Source of the DNA: Hyphomonadaceae bacterium
GTDB taxonomy: Bacteria > Pseudomonadota > Alphaproteobacteria > Caulobacterales > Hyphomonadaceae
Length of the DNA stretch: 44,449 nucleotides
Direction of reading: 5' to 3'
Assembly: GCA_028285145.1 (NCBI GenBank)
Contig: JANQQC010000030.1
Location: 1 to 44,449 of the forward strand
Positions 17,292 through 25,745 of this stretch are shown one piece after another. Numbering within the stretch: the stretch's first letter is position 1; every line of letters begins with the position of its first letter. Position numbers and translations under genes: made by a program. Under the pieces are notes generated by a model that saw nothing but the letters and a program-made list of their open reading frames with translations, searched no databases and had not been told where the DNA came from.

Positions 17292-18716
17292 ATGAGCACA
17301 CCGGGAGCTGAAGAGAACCTGAACGCACGGCAAGAGCGGCCTGATGCCTATTGGCGCATGCGTCGTCGTGAACGGGCGCGCGACTGCTCTGTTTTGGCCA
17401 TAGGGGCCATGGCAGTGCTGATCATCCTCGCTCTCTCGGGCGGACTTGGCTGGATCGAAGCTCTGACCGGCAGTCTCGTTATCGGGGCCGGCGCACTCGC
17501 CTACTATGTCGGGTCGACGCCAACCTCCGCCGGTCCGCCTGATCATCTCATTCAGGAGAAGAAACAGGTGTCGGTCGCAGCCGACAACGAGATCGAGGCC
17601 GTTATCGCGACACTGCCACTGCCGGCTTTTAGCGTAAGCCGGGCGGGGCGGCTGCTTGCCATAAACGAGCAGGCGCAACGCGTTTTCCGGGTTCAGGGCG
17701 GAATCGGCGCGCTAGCAAGCAGTATCATTCGGAGTCCGGACCTTCTGGATGCCATTGAGCAGGTGGGGCGCACCGGTGAGGGCGCAGCTTTTGAGTTCGT
17801 GATAAGCGGCGCGGCCGACGAGGTCTGGCTGGCTCACATTGCGCGACAGGCGTCTGCGGAAGGTGGTGTGCTCGCCGTTCTGGAGGAGCGCACCGGCATG
17901 CGCCGGGCGGAAAAGGCCCGGGCCGACTTCCTTGCGAATGCCAGCCATGAGCTGCGCACGCCGCTGACCTCGCTTGCTGGCTTCATTGAAACGATGCGCG
18001 GACCTGCAAAAGACGACAAGGCGTCCTGGGACCGGTTTCTGGACATCATGTACGAGCAGACCGAACGCATGCGCCGGTTGATCTCGGACCTGCTGTCGCT
18101 CTCGCGCATTGAGCTCAGCGAACATGAAGCGCCAGACCGCGTTGTCGATCTTGCGGGAATTGCAACGCGGCAGGTGGAAGCCTTACGGCCATTGGCCGAG
18201 GAACGCGGGGTTACAATCGAAGTCGATGCGCCGGATCGGGAACTACCGGTTCTCGCACTCCGAGATGAGATGACCCAAGTCGTCCAAAACTTTTTGTCTA
18301 ATGCCCTGAAGTACAGCCCTGACGGGGGGCGGGTCCTACTCAGCTGCGGCATTGCCCCATCTATGGATGACGCACTCGGAAGTGCTGGCCGGGTTTGGGA
18401 AGAGGCTGGACGGATGACGCTCCTGAACGCGCCCGCCGTTGAAGGCCCTGGCGTCTGGGTCAGGGTCGAGGATGCCGGGCCCGGTATTGATCGTCAGCAT
18501 CTGCCCCGCCTTGGCGAGCGATTTTACAGAGTCGATGAAAGCCGCGCGAGCGCTGTTGGTGGGATCGGTCTGGGGCTGGCCATCGTCAAACATATCATGA
18601 CCCGACATAGAGGCGGACTGGTTGTTGAGAGCTCACCCGGGAAAGGATCCGGGTTTGGCGTTTGGCTGCCTATGTCCACCACGGATGCCAAATCCAATCC
18701 AAAGGTTTCTGTCTGA
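17292..18716 (+). CDS. phoR: Phosphate regulon sensor histidine kinase PhoR
   Basis: A 474-residue membrane histidine kinase that phosphorylates PhoB when phosphate is scarce and acts as phosphatase when Pst/PhoU report plenty. Two hydrophobic segments (about residues 33-50 and 58-75) have almost no periplasmic loop between them, as in known PhoR. A PAS-like region follows (about 95-200), then the HisKA box with His219 in NASHELRTPLTSL, and an HATPase domain with the N box (VQNFLSNALKYS), G1 (VEDAGPGID), the F box (RFYRVDESR) and G2 (GGIGLGLAIV). It heads the cluster phoR-pstC-pstA-pstB-phoU-phoB; pstC begins two bases after its stop. Confidence 0.94.
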   Translation: MSTPGAEENLNARQERPDAYWRMRRRERARDCSVLAIGAMAVLIILALSGGLGWIEALTGSLVIGAGALAYYVGSTPTSAGPPDHLIQEKKQVSVAADNEIEAVIATLPLPAFSVSRAGRLLAINEQAQRVFRVQGGIGALASSIIRSPDLLDAIEQVGRTGEGAAFEFVISGAADEVWLAHIARQASAEGGVLAVLEERTGMRRAEKARADFLANASHELRTPLTSLAGFIETMRGPAKDDKASWDRFLDIMYEQTERMRRLISDLLSLSRIELSEHEAPDRVVDLAGIATRQVEALRPLAEERGVTIEVDAPDRELPVLALRDEMTQVVQNFLSNALKYSPDGGRVLLSCGIAPSMDDALGSAGRVWEEAGRMTLLNAPAVEGPGVWVRVEDAGPGIDRQHLPRLGERFYRVDESRASAVGGIGLGLAIVKHIMTRHRGGLVVESSPGKGSGFGVWLPMSTTDAKSNPKVSV

Positions 18717-18718
18717 CC

Positions 18719-20131
18719 ATGCTGGATGTTTTGGCAATGATCGAAGTGTCATGGTTGGCCTTCGTTTCCTCAGCGATGATCCTGTGCTTCGCCTTTCTCG
18801 TCGGTCGGCGCTTTTCTGTTCAATTGCCCGATCAGCGGATCGCTGTGTCGCAGCCCAATGAAAACGGTGCCTATCTAGCCATGTGGACGGTGGCGCCAAC
18901 CCTGCTGCTGTTCGCCCTCTACTTCATGTTTGGTGAACCTCTTGTCCGGTTCTTGCTCGCAAGCGATCTGCCGACGGGTTTTGAGAGACTGACCAGCGTT
19001 GAGCGGCAACAATATGTTGACCGTGCCGGGCAGGCGCTCGGGTTGGAGACGATACCGTCGGGCGCAGATCCGATTTTCCATGCTGTGGTCGATCGCTATC
19101 GCGCGCTTCGTGGGCTGGCGAAGGGAACCGTGCTGTGCCTCAGCTTGTTTTTGTCCGGGTCCATGTTCCTGTATCAGCTTCGCAAGCTCTCCGGTGGCGT
19201 GCGGGCGAGGGCGCAGGTTGAAGGCGGTATCCGGCTCCTGCTCTTGCTGTGCGCGGCTATCGCCATCGCGACTACGATCGGCATCGTCATGTCGCTATTC
19301 TATGAGAGCCTGCGCTTTTTCGCGGTAACGCCCGTGACGGAGTTCCTGTTCGGAACGCGCTGGAATGCTCAGACGGGTTCCGAATTCGGAGCGCTTCCGC
19401 TGTTTTTCGGCACGGTCATGATCGCGATCATCGCGATCTGTGTGGCGGCCCCAATAGGATTGTTCGTTGCCATCTATCTGGCCGAATATGCCGGGCATCG
19501 CACACGAGCGATCGTCAAACCGGCACTTGAGGTGCTCGCGGGCATTCCGACCGTCGTTTATGGCTTCTTCGCGCTGATAATCGTCGCGCCGGCGGTTCGG
19601 GCTGTCGCGCTGCGGATGAATGACATGCTGATGGCGCTCCCGTTCATTGATGAGCCCGTCCTCGCGGCTCAACCCACAAATGCTCTAGCTGCAGGCCTGG
19701 TCATGGGCCTAATGATTATTCCCTATGTCTCTTCGCTTTCAGACGATGTGATCAGCGCCGTTCCCCAGCGTCTGAGAGATGGTGCCTATGCGATGGGGGC
19801 GACCCCCTCGGAGGCGATCAAGGACATCGTGTTGCCGACCGCTTTTCCTGGTATCGCCGCAGCTCTGCTTCTCGCGATTTCCCGCGCGATCGGTGAGACT
19901 ATGATTGTCGTCATGGCAGCCGGACAGCGTGCTCAGTTCTCGCTCGATCCAACATCCGATTTGACGACGATTACCGCCCAGATTGTCTCCCTTCTTGTGG
20001 GTGACAGCGCCTTTGACAGTCAGAGGACACTGTCGGCTTTCGCGCTAGGACTGGTCCTTTTTCTCGTGACGCTGTTTTTCAATCTCATCGCCCTGCGCGT
20101 GGTAGGCAGGTACAGGGTTCGTTATGAGTAG
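18719..20131 (+). CDS. pstC: Phosphate ABC transporter permease PstC
   Basis: A 470-residue inner-membrane permease of the Pst high-affinity phosphate importer. The C-terminal ~260 residues form the BPD-transport permease domain, with GSEFGALPLFFGTVMIAIIA, a GIPTVVYGFFAL segment and the EAA loop YAMGATPSEAIKDIVLPTAFPGI that contacts PstB. The N-terminal ~200 residues carry extra membrane segments and a loop absent from the ~320-residue enterobacterial PstC; longer PstC proteins are usual in alphaproteobacteria. The start at 18719 is preferred to one at 18662, which lies inside phoR; another ATG at 18737 is possible. pstA overlaps its end by eight bases. Confidence 0.92.
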   Translation: MLDVLAMIEVSWLAFVSSAMILCFAFLVGRRFSVQLPDQRIAVSQPNENGAYLAMWTVAPTLLLFALYFMFGEPLVRFLLASDLPTGFERLTSVERQQYVDRAGQALGLETIPSGADPIFHAVVDRYRALRGLAKGTVLCLSLFLSGSMFLYQLRKLSGGVRARAQVEGGIRLLLLLCAAIAIATTIGIVMSLFYESLRFFAVTPVTEFLFGTRWNAQTGSEFGALPLFFGTVMIAIIAICVAAPIGLFVAIYLAEYAGHRTRAIVKPALEVLAGIPTVVYGFFALIIVAPAVRAVALRMNDMLMALPFIDEPVLAAQPTNALAAGLVMGLMIIPYVSSLSDDVISAVPQRLRDGAYAMGATPSEAIKDIVLPTAFPGIAAALLLAISRAIGETMIVVMAAGQRAQFSLDPTSDLTTITAQIVSLLVGDSAFDSQRTLSAFALGLVLFLVTLFFNLIALRVVGRYRVRYE

Positions 20132-21647
20132 CGTGCATGAAAGCCTGACGCGCCGCCGCCGCGCTGAAATGCGTTTCAGAGCCTACGGGCTCGCTGCGAT
20201 CGCCTTGGCCGTTGGCATGCTAGTGCTGCTCCTGGCGACGATCGGAGTACAGGCAGCGGGAGCGTTTTCGCACCACAAGCTGCAGGTAAGTGTCGAGTGG
20301 ACAGACAATGCAAGCGGTCCAACCCCGCCGGTCGCAACGCTGGTTTCTCGCTTGAACACGATTGTCAGGGAAGATCTGGAAACTGTGTTTCCCAAAGCAA
20401 TGCAGGACAGGCGGTCGCAGGTCGAGCTTCACGATACGGTGAGCCGTCTTGCCCTGCTGCCTGTTGCGAACCGGCTCTCCCGCGATCCACCCACGTCCGG
20501 TAGCCTCTTTGCTTTCGACGTCGCATTGTCTGACGACATCGACCTTTTTCTGAAGGGGTCACCAAAGCTGACGAGCACCGTGTGGACAGATGGTGTAGAC
20601 AGCATCGAGCAGACCGTCGGCGACAGCGTCGAGCTTATTTATGAAGATGGCGGCCTGCTCGCCCTCCAAAGGGAAGGGGAATCGAACGAGCCAACGCTTC
20701 TCCTTCAAATGGGCGGCGTCGTCATCCGGGTCGCCAGCATCACTGACAGCGTTGTTTCCGGTAAGGTGCTCGTCGGTGAGGTGTCCGCCATCGACGATCA
20801 GGACAGGTCCGGCGCAATCGTCCACCGCGTTGCCGCGCCCGAGTTGCAGCGAAATGTGTCTGATCAGCAGATTGCCTGGATGCTCGTCCTGCAAGACGCG
20901 GGACGCATCAAGCGAACCTTCAATGCGGACTTTTTCACCAATGCTGACAGCACCTATCCGGAACTGGCTGGTGTGCTTGCCGCAATCATGGGTTCGGTCT
21001 TCATGATGCTTGTGACCGCTGCGGTTGCCCTGCCCATCGGGATGGCGGCAGCGCTCTACCTGGAGGAGTTTGCACCGCATAACCGGCTCACCCGGATGAT
21101 TGAGGTGAACATCAACAATCTTGCAGCGGTACCATCCATTGTTTTCGGGCTGTTGGGGGCTGCATTGCTGATTAACTTCCTCAACATGCCGCGATCAGCA
21201 CCTGTCGTCGGCGGTCTGGTATTGGGTCTCATGACTTTGCCGACCATCATTCTCGCGGCCAGGGCTGCATTGCGTGCGGTGCCGCAAACGGTGAGGGATG
21301 CAGCCCTTGGATTGGGGGCCTCAAAGTCGAGGGCGGTGTTTGACCATGTTTTGCCACTGGCCGCCCCTGGAATCCTGACCGGCGCCATCATTGGTCTTGC
21401 GCGGGCGCTGGGCGAAACAGCGCCTTTGCTCTTGATCGGCATGGTTGCATTCGTCGCCGAGGTGCCCGACGGGCCGAATGACGAGGCCACCGCTTTGCCT
21501 GTGCTGATTTACAAATGGTCGAACGGCGCGGAGCGCGCATGGGAACCGGCCACGGCGGCCGCGATTGTGGTGTTGCTTGCTTTTATGGTGTTGATGAACG
21601 CAGCGGCCGTGTTGCTGCGACGACGAATTGACCGGACGCGCCTATGA
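20124..21647 (+). CDS. pstA: Phosphate ABC transporter permease PstA
   Basis: A 507-residue second permease subunit of the Pst importer. One N-terminal membrane segment (about residues 15-40) is followed by a large, probably periplasmic region (about 40-280) of the DUF3333 type found in alphaproteobacterial PstA. The permease domain follows, with [37 protein letters not shown] and the EAA loop [26 protein letters not shown]. The start overlaps pstC by eight bases and the end overlaps pstB by four, so stoichiometric translation is expected. The extra periplasmic domain may contact the phosphate-binding protein, which is not encoded here. Confidence 0.93.
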   Translation: MSSVHESLTRRRRAEMRFRAYGLAAIALAVGMLVLLLATIGVQAAGAFSHHKLQVSVEWTDNASGPTPPVATLVSRLNTIVREDLETVFPKAMQDRRSQVELHDTVSRLALLPVANRLSRDPPTSGSLFAFDVALSDDIDLFLKGSPKLTSTVWTDGVDSIEQTVGDSVELIYEDGGLLALQREGESNEPTLLLQMGGVVIRVASITDSVVSGKVLVGEVSAIDDQDRSGAIVHRVAAPELQRNVSDQQIAWMLVLQDAGRIKRTFNADFFTNADSTYPELAGVLAAIMGSVFMMLVTAAVALPIGMAAALYLEEFAPHNRLTRMIEVNINNLAAVPSIVFGLLGAALLINFLNMPRSAPVVGGLVLGLMTLPTIILAARAALRAVPQTVRDAALGLGASKSRAVFDHVLPLAAPGILTGAIIGLARALGETAPLLLIGMVAFVAEVPDGPNDEATALPVLIYKWSNGAERAWEPATAAAIVVLLAFMVLMNAAAVLLRRRIDRTRL

Positions 21648-22420
21648 GCGATCAGCCATCTGTCTCTCCGAAAGTATCCTGCAAGGGCGTCGACGTTTTC
21701 TACGGTGATCAGCAGGTGATCCATAACGTCTCCATGGACATTGCCGACCGGGCTGTGACTGCGTTCATAGGCCCGTCGGGTTGCGGAAAGTCGACCTTTC
21801 TCCGCTGCATCAACCGCATGAACGATACGATCGAGGGAGCTCGCGTTGAGGGCCTTGTCGAAATTGATGGTGAGAACGTCAACGCACAAGGCATTGATCC
21901 CGTCACGATCCGGTCCCGCGTCGGGATGGTATTCCAGAAACCAAACCCGTTTCCGAAGTCCATCTACGACAATGTTGCTTACGGCCCGCGCATTCATGGA
22001 CTTGTTCGAGACCAGATGGACCTTGATGAGATTGTTGAGCGAAGCCTCGTTCGCGCTGGTCTTTGGGATGAAGTCAGTGACCGGCTCGACAGCCCCGGCA
22101 CCAGCCTGTCGAGTGGCCAGCAGCAAAGGCTATGCATAGCTAGAGCGATCGCTGTCGGACCGGAAATCATTCTGATGGATGAGCCGTGCTCAGCGCTTGA
22201 TCCGATTGCAACGGCGAGGATTGAAGCGCTGATCGACGATCTGCGACAGCGCTTCTGCATTGTCGTCATCACGCATTCCATGCAGCAGGCCGCACGGGTC
22301 TCGCAAACCACGGCCTTCTTTCACGATGGCCGCCTGATTGAGCATGGCGAGACGGAGATGATTTTCACAAATCCTGCCGATACGCGGACTCAGGATTACA
22401 TCACCGGCCGTTTCGGATAG
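21644..22420 (+). CDS. pstB: Phosphate ABC transporter ATP-binding protein PstB
   Basis: A 258-residue ATPase of the Pst importer, of standard length. Walker A is GPSGCGKST, the Q loop lies in [15 protein letters not shown], the signature is [14 protein letters not shown] and Walker B with catalytic Glu is [13 protein letters not shown]; the switch His is in [10 protein letters not shown]. The [20 protein letters not shown] segment is diagnostic of PstB. It powers phosphate uptake by PstC/PstA and, with PhoU, signals phosphate sufficiency to PhoR. The ATG overlaps the pstA stop by four bases; phoU follows after nine. Confidence 0.97.
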   Translation: MSDQPSVSPKVSCKGVDVFYGDQQVIHNVSMDIADRAVTAFIGPSGCGKSTFLRCINRMNDTIEGARVEGLVEIDGENVNAQGIDPVTIRSRVGMVFQKPNPFPKSIYDNVAYGPRIHGLVRDQMDLDEIVERSLVRAGLWDEVSDRLDSPGTSLSSGQQQRLCIARAIAVGPEIILMDEPCSALDPIATARIEALIDDLRQRFCIVVITHSMQQAARVSQTTAFFHDGRLIEHGETEMIFTNPADTRTQDYITGRFG

Positions 22421-22429
22421 GGAAGGGAT

Positions 22430-23122
22430 ATGAGCGACCATATCGTTTCCGCATTCTCAGGTGAGCTTGAGGGGCTGTCCGCCGATCTTCTTCGGATGGG
22501 TGGCCTGACGGAGGCGATGATCACCGATGCCTGCTCGGCCGTGACGACGTCAAACAGGCCGCTGGCAAAGACCGTTGTTGAGCAGGACAAGACGGTTGAT
22601 GCCCTGGAAGCCGATATTGAGAAACGCATCACGCGATTGCTCGCGCTACGCCAGCCGCTTGCCTCTGACCTTCGTACCGTGCTGGCGGCCTTCAAGGTCT
22701 CCAGCGACCTTGAGCGCATCGGCGATCTTTCGAAGAATATTGCCCGCCGTACGCTTGATCTCGACCCCGCCGAGAGCATTGAGTCCCTGAAGGGCGTGCC
22801 ACGCATGGGACGCGCCGTCTCGCTTCAGCTTCAGGCTGTATTGGATGCCTATTCGAGGAATGATGCAGAACAGGCCAAACGGGTCTGGGCGGCTGACGAC
22901 GATATCGACCAGCATTACAACTCGCTGTTTCGCGAAACTCTCACTTACATGATGGAAGATCCGCGCACGATAAGCGCAGGTGCCCACCTTATGTTCATTG
23001 CCAAGAATCTTGAGCGAATTGGCGACCATTGTACCAACATCGCCGAGGTTATCTTCTATCAGGTGACGGGCGAGTACATGCCTGCAGATGAGCGGCCCAA
23101 GACACCACTGATCGGGGCATGA
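22430..23122 (+). CDS. phoU: Phosphate signalling regulator PhoU
   Basis: A 230-residue all-helical protein of two PhoU repeats (about residues 15-105 and 115-205). Each carries the metal-binding E/DxxxD pattern: KVSSDLERIGDLSKNIA in the first, FIAKNLERIGDHCTNIAEVI in the second. It links the Pst transporter to the kinase PhoR, restraining the Pho response when phosphate is abundant. A GGGAAGGG ribosome binding site lies in the nine-base gap after pstB. Confidence 0.96.
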   Translation: MSDHIVSAFSGELEGLSADLLRMGGLTEAMITDACSAVTTSNRPLAKTVVEQDKTVDALEADIEKRITRLLALRQPLASDLRTVLAAFKVSSDLERIGDLSKNIARRTLDLDPAESIESLKGVPRMGRAVSLQLQAVLDAYSRNDAEQAKRVWAADDDIDQHYNSLFRETLTYMMEDPRTISAGAHLMFIAKNLERIGDHCTNIAEVIFYQVTGEYMPADERPKTPLIGA

Positions 23123-23162
23123 TTATTGCGATCACGCTTGGCGTGTTACGGAGTGAATTGAA

Positions 23163-23849
23163 ATGAGACCGTACATTCTGGTTGCTGAGGACGAAGCCTC
23201 GGTTGTCGAACTGCTAAAGTACAACCTCGAAAAGGAGGATTTCGAGACCGCGGCCGCAATAGACGGCGATGAAGCCCTCATGATGATTGAGGAGCGGACG
23301 CCAGATCTGCTCCTGCTTGACTGGATGCTGCCGAAAGTCCCCGGCATAGAAGTCTGCCGGCGCGTCAGGGCACGGGCAGAGACCGCAAACCTTCCTATCA
23401 TAATGCTCACCGCGCGCTCGGAGGAGGGAGACCGGATTCGCGGTCTCGACACCGGAGCCGATGATTACGTTACCAAGCCGTTCTCGACGACGGAGTTGAT
23501 GGCACGGGTTCGGGCGGTTTTACGCCGCATCCGGCCCGCGCTCGTCGAGGATCAGGTTGAGGTCGGCGATATCAAGATAGATCGAACCGGTCACACCGTG
23601 TCGCGCAATGGTCAGAACGTGCATCTCGGCCCAACTGAATTCCGCCTGCTTGATTACTTCATGCAGCATCCGGGGCGCGTCTTCTCCCGCGAGCAACTGC
23701 TGGACACGGTCTGGGGCTCCGACGTTTATGTCGAGGCGCGAACGGTTGATGTGCATGTTGGCCGCCTCCGCAAGGCGCTTCGCCAGGAGGGGACAAAGGA
23801 TCCTATCCGAACCGTCCGTTCAGCGGGTTATGCGTTCAAGAATGAGTAA
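23163..23849 (+). CDS. phoB: Phosphate regulon response regulator PhoB
   Basis: A 228-residue OmpR/PhoB-type response regulator. The receiver domain (about 1-120) has the acidic pocket AEDE near residues 8-11, phospho-acceptor Asp53 in LLLLDWMLPKVPG, the Thr in IIMLTARSEEG and Lys in YVTKPFS. The winged-helix DNA-binding domain (about 130-225) contains LGPTEFRLLDYFMQHPGRVFSREQLLD and the recognition-helix region ARTVDVHVGRLRKAL. Phosphorylated by PhoR, it activates phosphate-starvation genes at Pho boxes. GGAG lies nine bases before the ATG. Its last eight bases overlap the start of the deacetylase gene, so that gene probably shares its transcript. Confidence 0.97.
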   Translation: MRPYILVAEDEASVVELLKYNLEKEDFETAAAIDGDEALMMIEERTPDLLLLDWMLPKVPGIEVCRRVRARAETANLPIIMLTARSEEGDRIRGLDTGADDYVTKPFSTTELMARVRAVLRRIRPALVEDQVEVGDIKIDRTGHTVSRNGQNVHLGPTEFRLLDYFMQHPGRVFSREQLLDTVWGSDVYVEARTVDVHVGRLRKALRQEGTKDPIRTVRSAGYAFKNE

Positions 23850-24576
23850 ACCGCTTTTATGGTCCCTCGCGGTCCTGCTCGCGGGCTGCGGAACTGCGCC
23901 GAACGTTCAACCGCCTGACTGCGGGCCGGACTCGTTCGGTGTGTCGCGCACCCTGGAAGTAACGCCGGATACTGGTCCGATTGTACCGCTGCTGGGCCCC
24001 AAGGAAGTCATCCTCACATTTGATGACGGTCCGCACCGCTCCCGGACTGTGGACGTGCTGAATGTGCTGGCCTCGCAATGCGTCACGGCGACCTTCTTCG
24101 TTCAGGGTAACCACTCGCGACGCCATCCCGCCATCGTGCGTGCGATTGTCGAGAATGGGCACTCCGTCGGCGGTCACAGCATGACTCACCGCAACCTCGC
24201 GCTCCTGCCACTGGAGGAGAGCGTGAAAGATGCGCTTGATGGGATCGCAGCGACGGACTCCGCTTTGGGCGAAGTGGGTGCAACCCGGCTTTTCCGTTTT
24301 CCATTCGTAGCATCGACACCTGAGCTTTCCGGCGTCCTGAATGGGGCGGGCCTGATCGAGATTGGAGTCACCGTGGATGGCAAGGACTGGACCGGCAACG
24401 GGGCAGGCGAGATCGTCGAGATAATCATGGCGGGCCTGGAGGCCGGTCCGGGTCGCGGTACGGTTCTACTTCATGATCCCTTCGATCATTCAGAACGCGC
24501 CACACGTCTGTTGCTGCGCCGGCTGAAAGAAGAGGGTTACGAGATCGTCGCGCTGAGAGTCGCCGAGGACGACTGA
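23842..24576 (+). CDS. Polysaccharide deacetylase family lipoprotein
   Basis: A 244-residue NodB-fold (carbohydrate esterase 4) enzyme that should remove N- or O-acetyl groups from an envelope polysaccharide or peptidoglycan. The signal ends VLLAGC with lipidation at Cys16. Motif 1 is TFDDGP with Asp61/Asp62, motif 2 is HSMTHRN with His112 and His116, motif 3 is FRFP with Arg152, and the last motif is LLHD with His211, so the metal site and catalytic residues look complete. The start at 23842 lies inside the last codons of phoB; the reading frame continues upstream, but that part is a shadow of phoB. Coupling to phoB suggests higher expression under phosphate limitation. Confidence 0.92.
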   Translation: MSKPLLWSLAVLLAGCGTAPNVQPPDCGPDSFGVSRTLEVTPDTGPIVPLLGPKEVILTFDDGPHRSRTVDVLNVLASQCVTATFFVQGNHSRRHPAIVRAIVENGHSVGGHSMTHRNLALLPLEESVKDALDGIAATDSALGEVGATRLFRFPFVASTPELSGVLNGAGLIEIGVTVDGKDWTGNGAGEIVEIIMAGLEAGPGRGTVLLHDPFDHSERATRLLLRRLKEEGYEIVALRVAEDD

Positions 24577-24647
24577 CAACACACCCGTCTGGCATGCGCC
24601 TTGCTCCAAGTTCGCCTGTTGCGCGAATATATGACATGCGAGCCTGA

Positions 24648-25745
24648 ATGATTCTTCTGGATACTCTGTCTGACCCAGCGGCGAGGCGGACCCTTATCGG
24701 TCATGTCCGGCTGATTGGGCTGTTTGCGCTGGTGTTTGCAGTTGTGTGCGCGACGCTGTCTCTGGCCCTGCGATCCGTCTCGCCCGCGCCGGACATGCTT
24801 GTGCTCACGCCGAAGCTGGAACACTTCCAGGCCAATACCGACAAGTACGATACCGTGTTCCTCGGCACATCCCGGACATTCTATCATATCATCCCGGACC
24901 TCGTGGAAGATGGCGCGGCCGATGCCGGATGTCCCGGGCTATCCGTCTACAATTTCGGAGTGTTTGGTCTCACAGGTGCTGAGCAGGACTGGCTGCTGGA
25001 CGCCGTTCTTGAAGCGGACGGTGTTCGGCAGGTCATTCTCGAAGACCCACTGCCACAGCCTCGCGAATTCGCTGAAACGATGACAGAGCGCGCACGCTAC
25101 TTTAGCGCGCCGGCAGGTTATGACGCCGCCATCGACAGCGTGTCCTCATATCCAGAGAGTGTCCCTAAGCGCATTTTCCGGAGCGGAATTTTTGCGTTCG
25201 GTGCCGCTTATGATCTCTCTGGCGTCGGTCGGGGTTCGGCGCTCGCATTTCCTGAAGCGCAGCCGCCCGCGCCGCACACATTCGACATGTCGGAAGACGG
25301 CTTTGAGGCCCTTGGCGACAAGATGACAGACGGCATTCAGGCGCGCCGGGACGAGTTCCTATCAAACCCTGACGGCTTCACCGAAGCGCTCGACCTGTAT
25401 GGCCGCACCAGCCCGAACATCGATGCGCGTGCGGCCTACATGATTGGCAAGCTTCGCAAAGTAGAGGCGGCTGGCAAAACAGCGGCGCTCTACATCTCGC
25501 CGGACCTGCTTGAACTCGACCGTACCGCGCAGGTTGGAAAAAGAGTTGCTGAAACGGCTCCCGGTCTTTCCGTTCTGAACTTCAACCGCCCTGACGCCTA
25601 TCCGGACCTCTTCGAGCGGGACGTCTGGTACGATTTCAGCCACCTCTCACGCAGCGGCGCGGAACGGCTCAGCCGGAAGGCAGGCGCAGAGCTTTGCCGG
25701 GCTCAAACCGGAACCGGGGAGGGCGGCGTCAATGCTATTCGTTGA
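24648..25745 (+). CDS. SGNH-hydrolase-like membrane-anchored protein, MBOAT partner
   Basis: A 365-residue protein of no firmly recognised family. One N-terminal membrane segment (about residues 21-43) would leave the rest in the periplasm. FLGTSR places a Ser at 75 in a GDSL/AlgJ/DltD-like first block, NFG at 102-104 resembles the second block, and YDFSHLSRSGAERLS gives Asp329 and His332, the usual last block. This pattern, and the 14-base overlap with the MBOAT gene, suggest it transfers or handles acyl groups passed across the membrane, as AlgX/AlgJ or DltD do. The Shine-Dalgarno before 24648 is weak. The family is inferred from motifs and context. Confidence 0.7.
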   Translation: MILLDTLSDPAARRTLIGHVRLIGLFALVFAVVCATLSLALRSVSPAPDMLVLTPKLEHFQANTDKYDTVFLGTSRTFYHIIPDLVEDGAADAGCPGLSVYNFGVFGLTGAEQDWLLDAVLEADGVRQVILEDPLPQPREFAETMTERARYFSAPAGYDAAIDSVSSYPESVPKRIFRSGIFAFGAAYDLSGVGRGSALAFPEAQPPAPHTFDMSEDGFEALGDKMTDGIQARRDEFLSNPDGFTEALDLYGRTSPNIDARAAYMIGKLRKVEAAGKTAALYISPDLLELDRTAQVGKRVAETAPGLSVLNFNRPDAYPDLFERDVWYDFSHLSRSGAERLSRKAGAELCRAQTGTGEGGVNAIR

